DNA of 64,000 nt from CAZWCX01 sp964632945 (GCA_964632945.1 CAZWCX010000018.1:12090-76089); one strand, 5' to 3'. Positions 28,586-38,469 are shown, counted from the stretch's first letter. Made by a program: numbers and translations. Notes: generated by a model from the sequence alone, not told the origin.

Positions 28586-29311
28586 ATGCGCTTGATCGCT
28601 TGGGTAATCGTGGTGGCCGCCGGTTTCGGGGCCGCCACTCCCGTCCTCGCCCAGGATGACCCCGGGGCCGGAGAGGTCGATCGCCTGCGCCGGCGAATCC
28701 TCGAGCGCGTCGACTCCATTCTGAAACGGGAGATCGAACAGATCCGCGCGGAAATCGCGGCGCTGATCGACCAGGAACTCGGCATCGGCAAGGCCGCGGC
28801 ATCGACCCCCACCCCCGTTCACCCCCCGAAGCTCGACCCCATTCGGCCCCCCGCCCATCGGGATCCGGCTGCGGGACCCGTCCGCCCGCCCGCGGAAACC
28901 GACCCGGCGCGCCCGCCCCGGCCGACTGCCGCGGAGGACATTGACGACATTGACCTCACTCCTCCCGACCTCACCCGCCAACTTTCCGAGTCGAGCCGTC
29001 TCTTCGAAAAGGCCATGGAAGCCCACATGAACGGTCGTTACGACGAATCGATCTCCGGATTCAAGAAGATCGCCGAATCCGCGCCGGAAGGGGACCAACA
29101 GGCCACCGCGCTGTACAACGTCGCTTGCGGCTACGCGCTCAAGGGGGACAAGGCCCGCGCGCTGCGCTGGCTCCGCAAGTCGATCGAGGCCGGCTTCTCC
29201 GACGCCGGGCACATCGAGCAGGACGCCGACTTCGAGTCGCTCCGCGGAATGCCCGAGTTTCGCGAGCTGGTGGAATTTGCGCGGTCATCGGATGAGCCGG
29301 ACGGGGAGTAG
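28586..29311 (+). CDS. Exported TPR protein with coiled coil and Pro-rich linker
   Basis: A 241-aa protein. It has a signal peptide (1-22, ending VLAQD), a charged coiled coil (about 30-68), a Pro-rich linker (about 72-115) and a C-terminal TPR unit of about 85 aa ('ALYNVACGYALKGDKARAL'). The last stretch, 'DADFESLRGMPEFRELV', is the typical end of TPR proteins in this kind of organism. It is likely a periplasmic scaffold. RBS GGAGG precedes the start. Confidence 0.7.
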   Translation: MRLIAWVIVVAAGFGAATPVLAQDDPGAGEVDRLRRRILERVDSILKREIEQIRAEIAALIDQELGIGKAAASTPTPVHPPKLDPIRPPAHRDPAAGPVRPPAETDPARPPRPTAAEDIDDIDLTPPDLTRQLSESSRLFEKAMEAHMNGRYDESISGFKKIAESAPEGDQQATALYNVACGYALKGDKARALRWLRKSIEAGFSDAGHIEQDADFESLRGMPEFRELVEFARSSDEPDGE

Positions 29312-29470
29312 CGCCCCTCGCGCGGCTGCGGTGGCCGGGGTAGGCGGCCGATTCCGCGTCCGGGGTACGAGGGTCCCGCCGGGCGGGGGGCACCCCCGGG
29401 CGGGCCCCGGCATCCGCCGGTCTCCGGGCGATTCCATGGCCACCGGAACACCGGCATCCGCCGGGAACGC

Positions 29471-29560
29471 GCGGCCAGAGGAAGCCCGCGGCCAGAGGGA
29501 GCCCGCGGTCACAGGGAGCCCGCGGTCACAGGGAGCCCGCGGTCACAGGGAGCCCGCGGT
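29471..29560 (+). repeat. Tandem repeat, 17-bp unit, about 5.3 copies
   Basis: Unit GCGGTCACAGGGAGCCC. Copies at 29471, 29488, 29505, 29522 and 29539, the last three identical, then a 5-bp partial. It lies in the 339-bp gap between the convergent TPR and FG-GAP genes; the rest of the gap shows nothing. A 17-bp period is not a multiple of three, so it would not be stable in a coding frame. Confidence 0.85.
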
Positions 29561-29650
29561 CTGGAGCGCTCCGGCGGTGGGTGCGGGGGGGGGCGTGCGC
29601 GCGCCTGCAGATCGACCCTCCCGGGACCTCGGTCCAGGCGCGGGACGGAG

Positions 29651-31168
29651 TCAGTCGCCGATCCGGGACATCAGCACCTCCAGCATGTGCTGCTTCCCCT
29701 CGAAGTCCCGGTGGTAGAGCACCAGATCGCTCACCCCGTCGCCGTTCAAGTCGGCCACCGTCGGCTGGCTCGAGGAATAGGCCGCGGTGTCGATGGTGGG
29801 GATCCGCAAGTCCACGTCCTCGGTGAACACCCCCTCCGGCGTGCCGAAGTGGACGGACAGTTCCTGCATGCCGCTCTTGAACAGCATGTCGCGGCGGCCG
29901 TCCCGGTTGAAATCGCCCGTGAAATTGAGCAAGTAGGGAGTTTCGATCTTCAACATCTGGTGGCTCGCCGAGAGGATCAGCGGGACTTCGATCCGGCGCG
30001 TGTAGTCGGGGCTTTCCCCGTATCGGCCGTCCGCGCGATTCAGGTAGGCCACGATGTCGACGTCGATCGTCTTCGTGATCAGGATCTGCAGTCCGCCCCA
30101 GAAGCCCACTTTCTCCATTTTGGCGAGAATCAGGTCTTTTCGGCCGTCCCCGTTCACATCCTGAAGGATGTGGGCGAGGGTCCAGCCGTCGAACCGCAGT
30201 ACCTGATCCGGGCTCGTGAAAACCTGCACGCCGGCCTTCCCCAGAAAGAGCGCGGTGACCCCCTTGCTCGGAAAGGTCGCGAGCGCGTCCACGAATCCGT
30301 CGCGGTTGATGTCATCGATCTTCGGCGGAACCTCGTAGCTGAAGTATCGCCGTGCCGACCGCTTCTTTGCGCCGATCGCGTTGATGGAAACCGTCATCGA
30401 CGGTGTGGCGTCGTACCGGCCGGAAGCATCCTGTACGTAGACGTCGAAGTCGTAATGCCCTTCCAGGAGGAGGTCGAGCCGCCCGTCCGCGTTCACGTCC
30501 CCGAAATGAAACCCCGGCAGCGTGAACACGGTTTGCATGCGGTCCTGGATCGAGCGACCTTCGGGCGTGACCAGGGTTCCCACGTCCGCGCGCATCTGCT
30601 GGGACAGCACGAACCCCTCCGGTTCCGCCGCAAAGACCAGGAAACCATCTTCGGCCGGTAGCACGAGATCCTGGTCGCCATCCCCCTCCATGTCGAACAG
30701 CAGGGGAGCGCGGGCCGGATGGGCGGTACAGGTACCGCGAAACACGGTGGGGAACTCCAGCCACCGATTGGGCACGGCAAAGGACCCGCCCCGGTACTCA
30801 TGCCATTCGACGCCGTCCGGGAGGACGCCGACGACGCCCGTCTCCCCGCCCTTGGCGCGGGCGCCGACGTCGAACAAGAACGTGCCGGCGGGTAGGGTCA
30901 GTTTCGCCTTGGGGGTCGGATCGATGCCCAGTTTCGGGTCTTGCAGGTAGACCTCGATCGACCGCCCGTTCTGGACCACCAGGTCGGGCAATCCGTCGCG
31001 ATTCATGTCGAAGGCCGTGAGGTAGCGGACCGGGCCCTCCACGTACAGGCGGAGGTTCAGGAAGCGGACGTTTCGGGCGGTCACGGAATCGGGATTTCCC
31101 GCGGAAATCCCGGAACCCCAGGCCAGGACGAGCGTCCAAAGGAGGATCGCGGTCGCGCGCACGGGCAT
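29651..31168 (-). CDS. Secreted FG-GAP/VCBS repeat protein
   Basis: A 505-aa protein with a signal peptide (1-23) and at least seven FG-GAP/VCBS blades, each with a Ca-binding DxNxDGxxD loop: 'DMNRDGLPDL', 'DVNADGRLDL', 'DINRDGFVDA', 'DVNGDGRKDL', 'DFNRDGRRDM' and 'DLNGDGVSDL', plus 'DMEGDGDQDL'. It should fold as a beta-propeller outside the cytoplasm. The family serves adhesion or binding, and no enzyme motif is seen. It is divergent from the gene at 31385. Confidence 0.85.
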   Translation of the reverse strand: MPVRATAILLWTLVLAWGSGISAGNPDSVTARNVRFLNLRLYVEGPVRYLTAFDMNRDGLPDLVVQNGRSIEVYLQDPKLGIDPTPKAKLTLPAGTFLFDVGARAKGGETGVVGVLPDGVEWHEYRGGSFAVPNRWLEFPTVFRGTCTAHPARAPLLFDMEGDGDQDLVLPAEDGFLVFAAEPEGFVLSQQMRADVGTLVTPEGRSIQDRMQTVFTLPGFHFGDVNADGRLDLLLEGHYDFDVYVQDASGRYDATPSMTVSINAIGAKKRSARRYFSYEVPPKIDDINRDGFVDALATFPSKGVTALFLGKAGVQVFTSPDQVLRFDGWTLAHILQDVNGDGRKDLILAKMEKVGFWGGLQILITKTIDVDIVAYLNRADGRYGESPDYTRRIEVPLILSASHQMLKIETPYLLNFTGDFNRDGRRDMLFKSGMQELSVHFGTPEGVFTEDVDLRIPTIDTAAYSSSQPTVADLNGDGVSDLVLYHRDFEGKQHMLEVLMSRIGD

Positions 31169-31384
31169 TTCCTCCGCCGTGAGGGAGCGGAAATCGAGGC
31201 GTCGCCGGCGAGGCAGCGAAGGCTGCGCATGCTAACACGCTCGATCCGACCGGTCAACTCCGCAGAAAGAATTTGATTTCGCCGGGACTACCGAGTACAC
31301 CGTTTGGTATCCTACCGATCGCTCTTCGGCACGAGCCCGGCGAGAGTTGCATCCCCATTCCCCACATTTGCAGGAGCGGTGCCC

Positions 31385-33028
31385 ATGACGAGCAGAGTCC
31401 GGTGGCTGTCGATTCTTGCGCTCGCTCACTTCTTGGTCCCGTGCGCTCTCTATGCGCAGGCACCGCACGTCGACAAGAAAGTCGGATTCCAGATGAGGCC
31501 GCCGCAGGGGTGGGGGCAGATTCCCGTCAAGGTCGAGGAAAAGTGGATCGTCGCCAAGTGGCAGTCGGACAAGAAGTACGAGGGCAAGGAAGCCGGCATC
31601 CCCCCGCACGTGCCGTTGATGCGCGTCATCGTCTTCGAAAAGGCGAAGAAGGAAGTCACCTCCGAGGGGGGGGGGATCGAAGTGAAAGAAGGGGCTTCCG
31701 TCAGCATCGGTCTGGAAGCCCCCTACCTGGACTACAAGGACTATCTCAAGCGCAACTTCTCGGACGGTGGCTTCTTCATCAGCGCGGAGGAGCAGGGCAC
31801 GAGCGGCGGCGCTCCCGTGACCATGATCGAGGTCAAGGTGGAGAAGCTCACGTACACGGGCAAGAAGCGGATCCTGGCCTGGGTCTTCAAGGCCGACTTC
31901 GGGGAGATCGCCGTCGAAGTCGACTCGCTCGAGGACAAGTATGACAAGCTCAAGCCGATCTACCTCGGCGCTCTCAAGACGTTCAAGCTGATCCCGCGGG
32001 ATCCCACCCTCCAGAGCGGCGACGAGATCGATACCGGCGCCAAGGTCAAGATCACGGACGGCAAGGAGGAGACCCCGGAAGAGCAGAAGAAGCGGCGCAT
32101 GGAGTCGCAGGAGAAGGTCTTCAAGAAGGCGATCGCGGACCTGCCCAAGGACTGGACTCACAAGCGGACCGCGCACTATCTGATTCTGATCCACTCCAAG
32201 CCGCAGTTCGCAGACAAGGTCGCCGCCCACGCCGAGGCGGTTCGCGACTGGCTCGACAAGAATTTCGGCGACGTCGGCAAGGGCTACGTGCAGCACGGCA
32301 TCATCCGCATCTGCAAGGACACGGACGAGGAAAACGCGTTCCGCAAGTCCTCCGGAGACAGCTACTCGTCGGAAAACCGCGAGGCGGTGCTCAGCGCCGA
32401 TTCGAGCTCCGGCAAGGCCTACGAGTTCGAGTACCTGGGCAAGGCGCTCCTGCAGCAGTACTTCCACGACAAGAACGAGATGCTCTATCGCAGCATGCCT
32501 CCCTGGCTGGAGATCGGCCTTTCGGAGTACCTGGGCACGGCCCAGCTGAAGGGCCGCTCGCTGGTCTTCGAGCCGGATCAGAACGAGATGGTGCGGATGC
32601 GCGACGGGCGTCGCGGCGACAAGTTCCTGCCGGTGAAGGAGCTGTTCTCGGTCACGGGGAAGGATCTCTGGACCGGGGAGAACGGGATGTACATCTACGC
32701 CCAGTGCACCTCGATGGTCCGATTCATTCTCGGCCCCGGGGCGCGTCAGAAGAAAACGGCCGGACTGGTCCGCAACTACATCGCGGATCTGCTCGCCGTC
32801 GTCGAGGCGGAAGAAGCCAAGGAGAAAGAAGAGCGAAAGAAGAAGGAAGGCGCCGGCGGCCCGAAGACCGAAGAGGAAGAGGAAGCCGAATTCCGCAAGC
32901 GCCGCGCCGAGTCCTGGGACAAGAAGGAAAAGGATCTGCTCGGCAACGTCTTCCAGAAGTCCTTCGGCGAGTGGTCCGACGGGGACTGGAACGCCTTGCA
33001 GAGCGCGTGGGAGAAGACGAGCAAGTAG
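31385..33028 (+). CDS. Exported protein related to DUF1570 peptidases but lacking HExxH
   Basis: A 547-aa protein with a signal peptide (1-25, ending LYAQA). The region about 345-390, 'LGKALLQQYFHDKNEM' then 'PPWLEIGLSEYLG', aligns with the peptidase core of the next gene ('HETNHYLTY' then 'PPWINESLAEYYG'). The zinc motif HExxH is replaced, so I expect no metallopeptidase activity. The C-terminal third is Lys/Glu-rich coiled coil ('EAEEAKEKEERKKKEG'). It is only 23 nt from the active-looking peptidase, suggesting a partner or regulator. Family assignment rests on this short match and is tentative. Confidence 0.55.
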   Translation: MTSRVRWLSILALAHFLVPCALYAQAPHVDKKVGFQMRPPQGWGQIPVKVEEKWIVAKWQSDKKYEGKEAGIPPHVPLMRVIVFEKAKKEVTSEGGGIEVKEGASVSIGLEAPYLDYKDYLKRNFSDGGFFISAEEQGTSGGAPVTMIEVKVEKLTYTGKKRILAWVFKADFGEIAVEVDSLEDKYDKLKPIYLGALKTFKLIPRDPTLQSGDEIDTGAKVKITDGKEETPEEQKKRRMESQEKVFKKAIADLPKDWTHKRTAHYLILIHSKPQFADKVAAHAEAVRDWLDKNFGDVGKGYVQHGIIRICKDTDEENAFRKSSGDSYSSENREAVLSADSSSGKAYEFEYLGKALLQQYFHDKNEMLYRSMPPWLEIGLSEYLGTAQLKGRSLVFEPDQNEMVRMRDGRRGDKFLPVKELFSVTGKDLWTGENGMYIYAQCTSMVRFILGPGARQKKTAGLVRNYIADLLAVVEAEEAKEKEERKKKEGAGGPKTEEEEEAEFRKRRAESWDKKEKDLLGNVFQKSFGEWSDGDWNALQSAWEKTSK

Positions 33029-33051
33029 GGCGTGCGGGGAGGGGTGTATCG

Positions 33052-34578
33052 ATGATCGATCGAATCCGAGGGGGGCTGCCGATCCTGGTGTGCGCCCTGG
33101 CGGGTCTGGTTCCCGCGACGGCGGCCGCCGACTCCATCCATTTCAAGGACGGACGCTTCTTCGAGGTCACCAAGATCGAGGAGACTGAGAAGGGGTACAA
33201 GCTCATCTACGACCACGGCGAGGTCCATGTCCGCAAGGAATTGGTCAACACCGTCCTGATCCTCGACTCCACCGGCAGCTACGTGCCGAAGAACGACGAG
33301 GAGAAGGCTCAGGTGGAGAAGGGCCTGGTCCCGTTCGAGGGCAAGTGGGTGCCCAAGGCGGAGCGGGACAAGAAGCTCAAGGAGAAGGCGGACAAGGCGC
33401 GGAAAGAGATGGAGGAGGCGCGCAAACATCAGGAGTGGCGCGACCGGTACCTCAAGGAAACCAAGCACTTCAAGTTCGAGTACACGATCCCGCCCGCCAA
33501 GGCCCAGGAGTACCAGGAACTCATGGAGGTGTATTTCGACACCTTCATGAAAAAGTGGAAGATCAAAGTCGATGCCAAAGCCCCGAAGGCGCCGGTCTGC
33601 TTCTACCACGACGAAGAGTACTACTACCAGGTGAGCGGCGCGCCGCGAGGGGCGATCGGCTATTTCCGCTTCGTCGATCCGATCGAGCTCAATTTCTACT
33701 ACGACCGGAACGATGAACGGCTCACGCTCGACGTCATGTTCCACGAAACCAATCACTACCTGACCTACCTGATCAACCCCAAGTTCAACTATCCCCCGTG
33801 GATCAACGAATCCCTCGCCGAGTACTACGGCGCGAGCCAGTGGGATCCGGTCAAGAAGTCGATGTCCGTCGGCCACATCCAGGAAGGCCGACTCGTCGTC
33901 CTGCAGGATGCGATCGCCGGAGAGGAGTGGCAGGGCCTGGAAGACATGATGAAGATGCCCGACTTCAGCGCCCTCCACTACGCCTGGGGCTGGTCCTTCG
34001 TCCACATGCTGATGGAGAGCAAGAAGTATAGCCAGCCGTTCCAGAACTTCTACATCGCCCTGTCGACCGCAAAGGACGTGAAGAGGGTGCCCTATCAGGG
34101 GGACATGGTCCAATGCGAGCCCGACGAGGTGATCAAGCAGTTCAAGAAGTACCTCAAGGTCACCGACCTCAAGGCCCTCGAGAAGGAGTGGCACGAGTAC
34201 GTCAAGGGGCTGAAACTGGAGACGCATCGCGGCTATGAAGACGCGGCGTCCTGGGCCGATCGCTGGGCCATGCCCATCAAGGCCACGCGTTACTACAAGA
34301 CGGCGATCGAGAAGGGGACGCAGAACCCGATCACCTACGACAACTTCGGCGATCTACTGTACCGCCAGGGCAAACACGACGAAGCCATCCCGATGTACGA
34401 GAAGGCGATCGATCTCGATCCCATGAACCCCTATTTCTACATGCACCTGGGACACGCCTGGGTGGCGAAAGGAGACAAGGAGAAGGGGGAGAAGCTCAAG
34501 AAGCTGGCGATCGACCTCGACCCCAACGACGCCTGGCTGCAATTCCTGGCCACCTCCATCCGCTTCGTGGGGAAGTAA
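33052..34578 (+). CDS. Exported DUF1570-type zinc metallopeptidase with TPRs
   Basis: A 508-aa protein with a signal peptide (1-25), a short 'HFKDGRFFEVTKIEE' beta module, a charged coiled coil (about 85-140) and a peptidase domain. The latter has 'FHETNHYLTY' (HExxH, about 231) and the third ligand in 'PPWINESLAEYYG' (about 254), a gluzincin layout. C-terminal TPRs (about 410-505, 'YEKAIDLDPMNPYFYMHLG') follow. The substrate is unknown. It is co-transcribed with the HExxH-less relative upstream. SD GGGGAGGGG. Confidence 0.75.
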   Translation: MIDRIRGGLPILVCALAGLVPATAAADSIHFKDGRFFEVTKIEETEKGYKLIYDHGEVHVRKELVNTVLILDSTGSYVPKNDEEKAQVEKGLVPFEGKWVPKAERDKKLKEKADKARKEMEEARKHQEWRDRYLKETKHFKFEYTIPPAKAQEYQELMEVYFDTFMKKWKIKVDAKAPKAPVCFYHDEEYYYQVSGAPRGAIGYFRFVDPIELNFYYDRNDERLTLDVMFHETNHYLTYLINPKFNYPPWINESLAEYYGASQWDPVKKSMSVGHIQEGRLVVLQDAIAGEEWQGLEDMMKMPDFSALHYAWGWSFVHMLMESKKYSQPFQNFYIALSTAKDVKRVPYQGDMVQCEPDEVIKQFKKYLKVTDLKALEKEWHEYVKGLKLETHRGYEDAASWADRWAMPIKATRYYKTAIEKGTQNPITYDNFGDLLYRQGKHDEAIPMYEKAIDLDPMNPYFYMHLGHAWVAKGDKEKGEKLKKLAIDLDPNDAWLQFLATSIRFVGK

Positions 34579-34606
34579 CGACGCGGACGGACAGGGTTCC
34601 GAGGGA

Positions 34607-34630
34607 CCCCCGACGGGATTCTGCCGGGGG
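34607..34630 (+). terminator. Hairpin after the DUF1570 gene
   Basis: CCCCCG / CGGGGG stem (34607-34612 and 34625-34630) with a 12-nt loop, 28 nt after the stop. No T-run. The rest of the 455-bp gap to 35033 is GC-rich and I recognise nothing in it. Confidence 0.4.
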
Positions 34631-35033
34631 CATCTCCCGTCCGAAGCGAGAGCATTGCGGGCGGATCCCCTCCGCGCACCCGCCCCCGACGGGCGGGCGG
34701 GGGAGATCGCTTCCGCTCGACCGTCCTGGACAGGCCGACGGCGGGTGATCCCCTGCGCGCCTTCGCCCCCCCGACAGGCCGGACGGTCGCTTCCCCCGCG
34801 CGCCTCGCGCACCGGGGGCCCGCTCCACGCCATCGAACCGGACCTGGCTTCCCGTCCCGGCCCACGAAACCGGTCTCCCGGCCGGTCGCCCAGGCGATCT
34901 CTCACCTCCCGGGCCCACCCTGCCCGCGCACGCGCTCCGGTTGCGCGGCGCGCGCACTGCGGAGAAAACAGCCACGGCCGCCCCGGTGGGAGCGGCCGTC
35001 GCGTCGATTGCAGCGCTGCGGGGGAGGGGTCGA

Positions 35034-36614
35034 TCAGAACCGGTAGGTCGCCGACATCCCCCAGATGCTTCGGTCGTATTCGAATTCCTCGATGTTCGAC
35101 TCCTCGTCGTACCCCGTATAGTAGATGCTCAGGTTGACCCGCTCCACGAGTTCGCGGGAGAGCGAGAGGCCCCACGAAACGTCGTTGTCGCCGCGGGTAT
35201 CCGGAGGCAGGGACCGAGAGTTGATGCTCTCGTGGTTGGTGACGGAATAGTCCATCCGGCCCGAAAGGTAGACCTCCCAGGGCAGGGTGAGCCCGAACCC
35301 GAAGAACACGCCGCGGCGGTCATGGTCGAAATCGGAACCGTCTGCGGACACCTTTTCCCAGTACATTCCTCCGCGCATGACCAGGGACGTATCCTTCACC
35401 AGCACCTCCTGGGCCAACTGGAGTCGGAGGGTCCGGTTGTCGAGGTCCTCGAGGGGGTTGTTTTCGTTTCCGCGGAAGAAGTTCTCGTACTTCCAGTTCA
35501 CGGACACCTTGGTCGCCGTGTAGGGCGAGTACACCACGTACAGGTAGGGCTCGAAGCCGATGGTGTGCTGGAAGCCGCTTGAATTCAGCCAGGTGCGGTT
35601 GAACGAGTTTCTCATCCCGAGGAAGATCTGGTGCTTGGTGACCCGATACTCCGGAGTGATGCCGCCCTCGACGGAGTGGACGTCGAACTCGGAAAGATCC
35701 TCGTTCCGGTTGCCGTACAGGTCGAGGTCGCCGGTCACGCTGAACCGGTCGGTAACCTTGTAGCGGTAGTCGCCGTGGATGGCGGCATAGCCACGCCAGC
35801 CGTCGAGTTCCCGGAGCCCGCGCCGCCGCTCGCGCGGCCGCTCTCCGTGGGCGGGGATGTTGGTGTCGTATTCCGCGCCCAGGGTGAGCCACAGATTCCA
35901 GGGGCGGACCGTATCGAGCTGGGCCGTTTCCTTGACTTCCATGTCCACGCCGGCGGCCTTGTTCTCGATTTGGATCCGCAGCGAGTGGAGGAATCGGCGC
36001 GACTCGAGGTCCAGCGGTTGTCCGGACAGCCGGTCCAGGCGCGCCAAGGCGTCCCCGGTCCGGTCCAGACCCGCCTCGGCCGTGGCCAACAGCACTTCGT
36101 GCCGGAAGGCCAGTTGCCGCGGAGGCTTCACCTTCAGCAGGCGGTCGAGCGCGTCCTGGTGGCGACCGACCGCGACGAGCGCCTCGGCGAACGCCGCGTT
36201 GGAGATGGCGTCGCCCGGGACTTTCCCGTGGTAGGCGGAGAATGCGGCGACGGCGTCCTGATCACGACCGAGCAGGTAATACGCCCGCCCGCGCTCGTAA
36301 TCGACGGCGGTGAAGGTGGCTCCATTGGCGACCGCCCGCTCGATCGCAAGGAGGGCATCCTGGGGCCGTCCCGTCCGGTTGTAGCACTTTGCCAGCATGA
36401 ACGGGTAGGTGGCGTCCTGGGGGGAGCGCCCGGCGAGCGCCTGGTAGAGTTCGATGGCGCGGCCGTAGTCGCGCTCCGTGTAGGCGGAGAGGGCATCGAA
36501 TCCGGCCGGATCCAGCGCCGTTTCCTGGGCGCCGCACTCCGGAGCGGCGACCGCGAGGATGGCCGCCAGCGCCAGGACGACGAACGGAATCACGAAGACA
36601 CAGCGATTCACCAT
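35034..36614 (-). CDS. TPR plus outer-membrane beta-barrel protein (Slam/DUF560-like layout)
   Basis: A 526-aa protein with a signal peptide (1-29), TPR repeats from about 35 to 200 and then a barrel from about 225 to the end with alternating aromatic strands and a terminal Phe ('SATYRF'), the usual signal for outer-membrane insertion. TPR followed by a 14-strand-like barrel resembles surface-lipoprotein assembly modulators (Slam), but the match is in layout only. The start at 36614 has GGGGAGGAG just upstream. It is 75 nt downstream of another exported protein on the same strand. Confidence 0.65.
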   Translation of the reverse strand: MVNRCVFVIPFVVLALAAILAVAAPECGAQETALDPAGFDALSAYTERDYGRAIELYQALAGRSPQDATYPFMLAKCYNRTGRPQDALLAIERAVANGATFTAVDYERGRAYYLLGRDQDAVAAFSAYHGKVPGDAISNAAFAEALVAVGRHQDALDRLLKVKPPRQLAFRHEVLLATAEAGLDRTGDALARLDRLSGQPLDLESRRFLHSLRIQIENKAAGVDMEVKETAQLDTVRPWNLWLTLGAEYDTNIPAHGERPRERRRGLRELDGWRGYAAIHGDYRYKVTDRFSVTGDLDLYGNRNEDLSEFDVHSVEGGITPEYRVTKHQIFLGMRNSFNRTWLNSSGFQHTIGFEPYLYVVYSPYTATKVSVNWKYENFFRGNENNPLEDLDNRTLRLQLAQEVLVKDTSLVMRGGMYWEKVSADGSDFDHDRRGVFFGFGLTLPWEVYLSGRMDYSVTNHESINSRSLPPDTRGDNDVSWGLSLSRELVERVNLSIYYTGYDEESNIEEFEYDRSIWGMSATYRF

Positions 36615-36689
36615 CACTCCTCCCCATCCCAATCCGCGCCCGGAACCGGCGGCGCGGCGCTTGACTTTCTTTGCGGTGCCGGCGGGGGA

Positions 36690-37322
36690 CTAGTTCGTCC
36701 CCTCGGCAATCTGCGTCTCGATCGAGCGCACGAGCGGATACAACGCGGCGAGCGTCTCGTCGATCTTCGCGCGCAGGTCCGCCGCCACGGCGCCCGGGGT
36801 CCGCACCAGCACGACCAGCGTCCGGCTGGCGTCCAGTACCTTCAGGATCGGGCCCTCCACGCCGTCTTTCAGCGCGGCCAGGATGCCCGCGGCCTCCGGA
36901 CGGACCGAGAAGGTGGCGTCGCCCGCCAGGGCGAGGTGGACGTCCGCCAGGCGTTCTCTCATTTGCGTGAGGGCCAGCGCGGTGGGCGCGCTCCCCCCCG
37001 TTTCGGTTGCGGCGATCGCCCGGACGGTCAAACGGCGGGCTTCCTCACGACGCCGGAGCGGCACCGCGCCACCCGGTTCGTCCGCCGGACCCGGTTCGGT
37101 CTCGGTCGTGATCTCGCGGGCGATTTGGGCCGCTTCCTCGCTCAAAACCGCCAGGATGTCGGATTGCTGGAGGTTTTGAGCATTGGGCACCAGCGTGGTC
37201 AGCTGGGTCGCGGAGGGATCGGTGACGATTTCGGACGGCGGCGAGATGGCCAGGCCGTTCGACGCACCGGCCGACCACAAGACGAGCAGCAGGATCGCCG
37301 TCGCGAGGGGGGCGCGGATCAT
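36690..37322 (-). CDS. Exported protein of unknown function
   Basis: A 210-aa protein with a signal peptide (1-25, GLA). The rest is mostly helical, with Glu/Arg-rich stretches ('RREEARRLTVRAIAATETGG'). No motif was recognised. It precedes the TPR/barrel gene on the same strand and may be its substrate or partner. GGGAG lies upstream of the ATG. Confidence 0.5.
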   Translation of the reverse strand: MIRAPLATAILLLVLWSAGASNGLAISPPSEIVTDPSATQLTTLVPNAQNLQQSDILAVLSEEAAQIAREITTETEPGPADEPGGAVPLRRREEARRLTVRAIAATETGGSAPTALALTQMRERLADVHLALAGDATFSVRPEAAGILAALKDGVEGPILKVLDASRTLVVLVRTPGAVAADLRAKIDETLAALYPLVRSIETQIAEGTN

Positions 37323-37349
37323 GGCGGTACTCCCGATGGGAAGAGGGGT

Positions 37350-38339
37350 TCAGGAGCGGACCCGGCCCGTTCGCCGGTCGCCGGGTATTTTACCACGCCT
37401 CCGGGGGTTTTCGACAAGGGTTTTCGCGCTTCCGACCGCCGCCGGCCGAACCTGACCGCCGGTGCGCTCCAGCCGCCGGCGGGCCTCCGCGGCGTCCACT
37501 CCGGCGAGGCCGATCACCACCGCGACGCGCGCCTCTCCGCCGGCCGCGCGCAGCCATCCGCGGGCCTGCTCGCGGTCGGCCCCGGTGGCCCAGGCGACGA
37601 TCCGCTCCGCCCGATCCCGCAATTTCCGGGAACTCGGGCGCAGGTCGACCATCCGATTGCCGTAGACCTTCCCCAGCCGGACCATGGCGGCCAGGGTCAG
37701 CATGTTGAGCACCATCTTGGTCGCCGTGCCCGCCTTGAGCCGGGTCGAGCCGGCGAGCACTTCGGGGCCGACCTGGGGGGCGATGACCACCTCCGCCGGG
37801 CTGGGCCTGCTCCGGGGCGGGGGATTGCAGGTCACCAGCAAGGTCGTCGCACGGCGCCTCCGCGCTTCGGCGAGCGCTCCGAGCACGAACGGGGTCACGC
37901 CGCTGGCCGCGATCCCGGCGACGACGTCCCGCGTCCCGACCTGCCGCCGTCGCATCTCGGCCGCGCCGGCTTTCCGATCGTCCTCAGCCCCCTCCCGGGA
38001 CCGGAACACGGCGGTCTCGCCGCCCGCCATGACGCCCAGGATCTGATCCGGCGACGTACCGAAGGTCGGTGGGCATTCGGCGGCTTCCAGGACGCCCAAC
38101 CGACCGCTCGTGCCCGCGCCGACGAACAGCAAGCGCCCCCCCGCCGCGAGTCCGGTCGCGATCCGATCCACTCCGCGCGCCACCGCCCCCAGCACGCGAC
38201 CGACCGCCGCGGCGACCCCGCGATCCTCCCGGTTCATCGCCGCCAACACACCGGCCGTCCCCATCGCGTCCAACCCCCGGGTCCGCGGGTTGGCCGCTTC
38301 GGTGCGCAGGCGGTCGTATCGGGTCCGTCCTCGTGCCAT
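37350..38339 (-). CDS. murQ: N-acetylmuramic acid 6-phosphate etherase
   Basis: A 329-aa SIS-domain enzyme with the MurQ signature 'LLFVGAGTSGRLGVLEAAEC' (about 70-89), the opening 'RTEAANPRTRGLDAM' and 'GVMAGGETAV', plus 'KAGTATKMVLNMLT'. It splits the lactyl ether of MurNAc-6-P in peptidoglycan recycling. The usual length is about 300 aa; the Arg-rich tail is extra. No murP or anmK is nearby. The ATG at 38339 starts the conserved region. Confidence 0.9.
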   Translation of the reverse strand: MARGRTRYDRLRTEAANPRTRGLDAMGTAGVLAAMNREDRGVAAAVGRVLGAVARGVDRIATGLAAGGRLLFVGAGTSGRLGVLEAAECPPTFGTSPDQILGVMAGGETAVFRSREGAEDDRKAGAAEMRRRQVGTRDVVAGIAASGVTPFVLGALAEARRRRATTLLVTCNPPPRSRPSPAEVVIAPQVGPEVLAGSTRLKAGTATKMVLNMLTLAAMVRLGKVYGNRMVDLRPSSRKLRDRAERIVAWATGADREQARGWLRAAGGEARVAVVIGLAGVDAAEARRRLERTGGQVRPAAVGSAKTLVENPRRRGKIPGDRRTGRVRS

Positions 38340-38469
38340 CGCCGCCCCGGACTGGAATGGGAAAGTCGGACCGTCTCCCGATCGGATCGGTCTCCACCGC
38401 ATCGGCGGATCCCCGGGGAGTATCGGTCGGGGACCTTTGAAAACTTGGGCCTGCGCCGGAAGAAAAGCA

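Noticed and set aside
29471..29560. CRISPR array
   Set aside because: The 17-bp units follow one another without spacers, so this is a simple tandem repeat.
34579..35033. Small genes in the 455-bp gap
   Set aside because: Open frames are Arg/Pro-rich in the way GC-rich non-coding DNA is, with no SD or start context.
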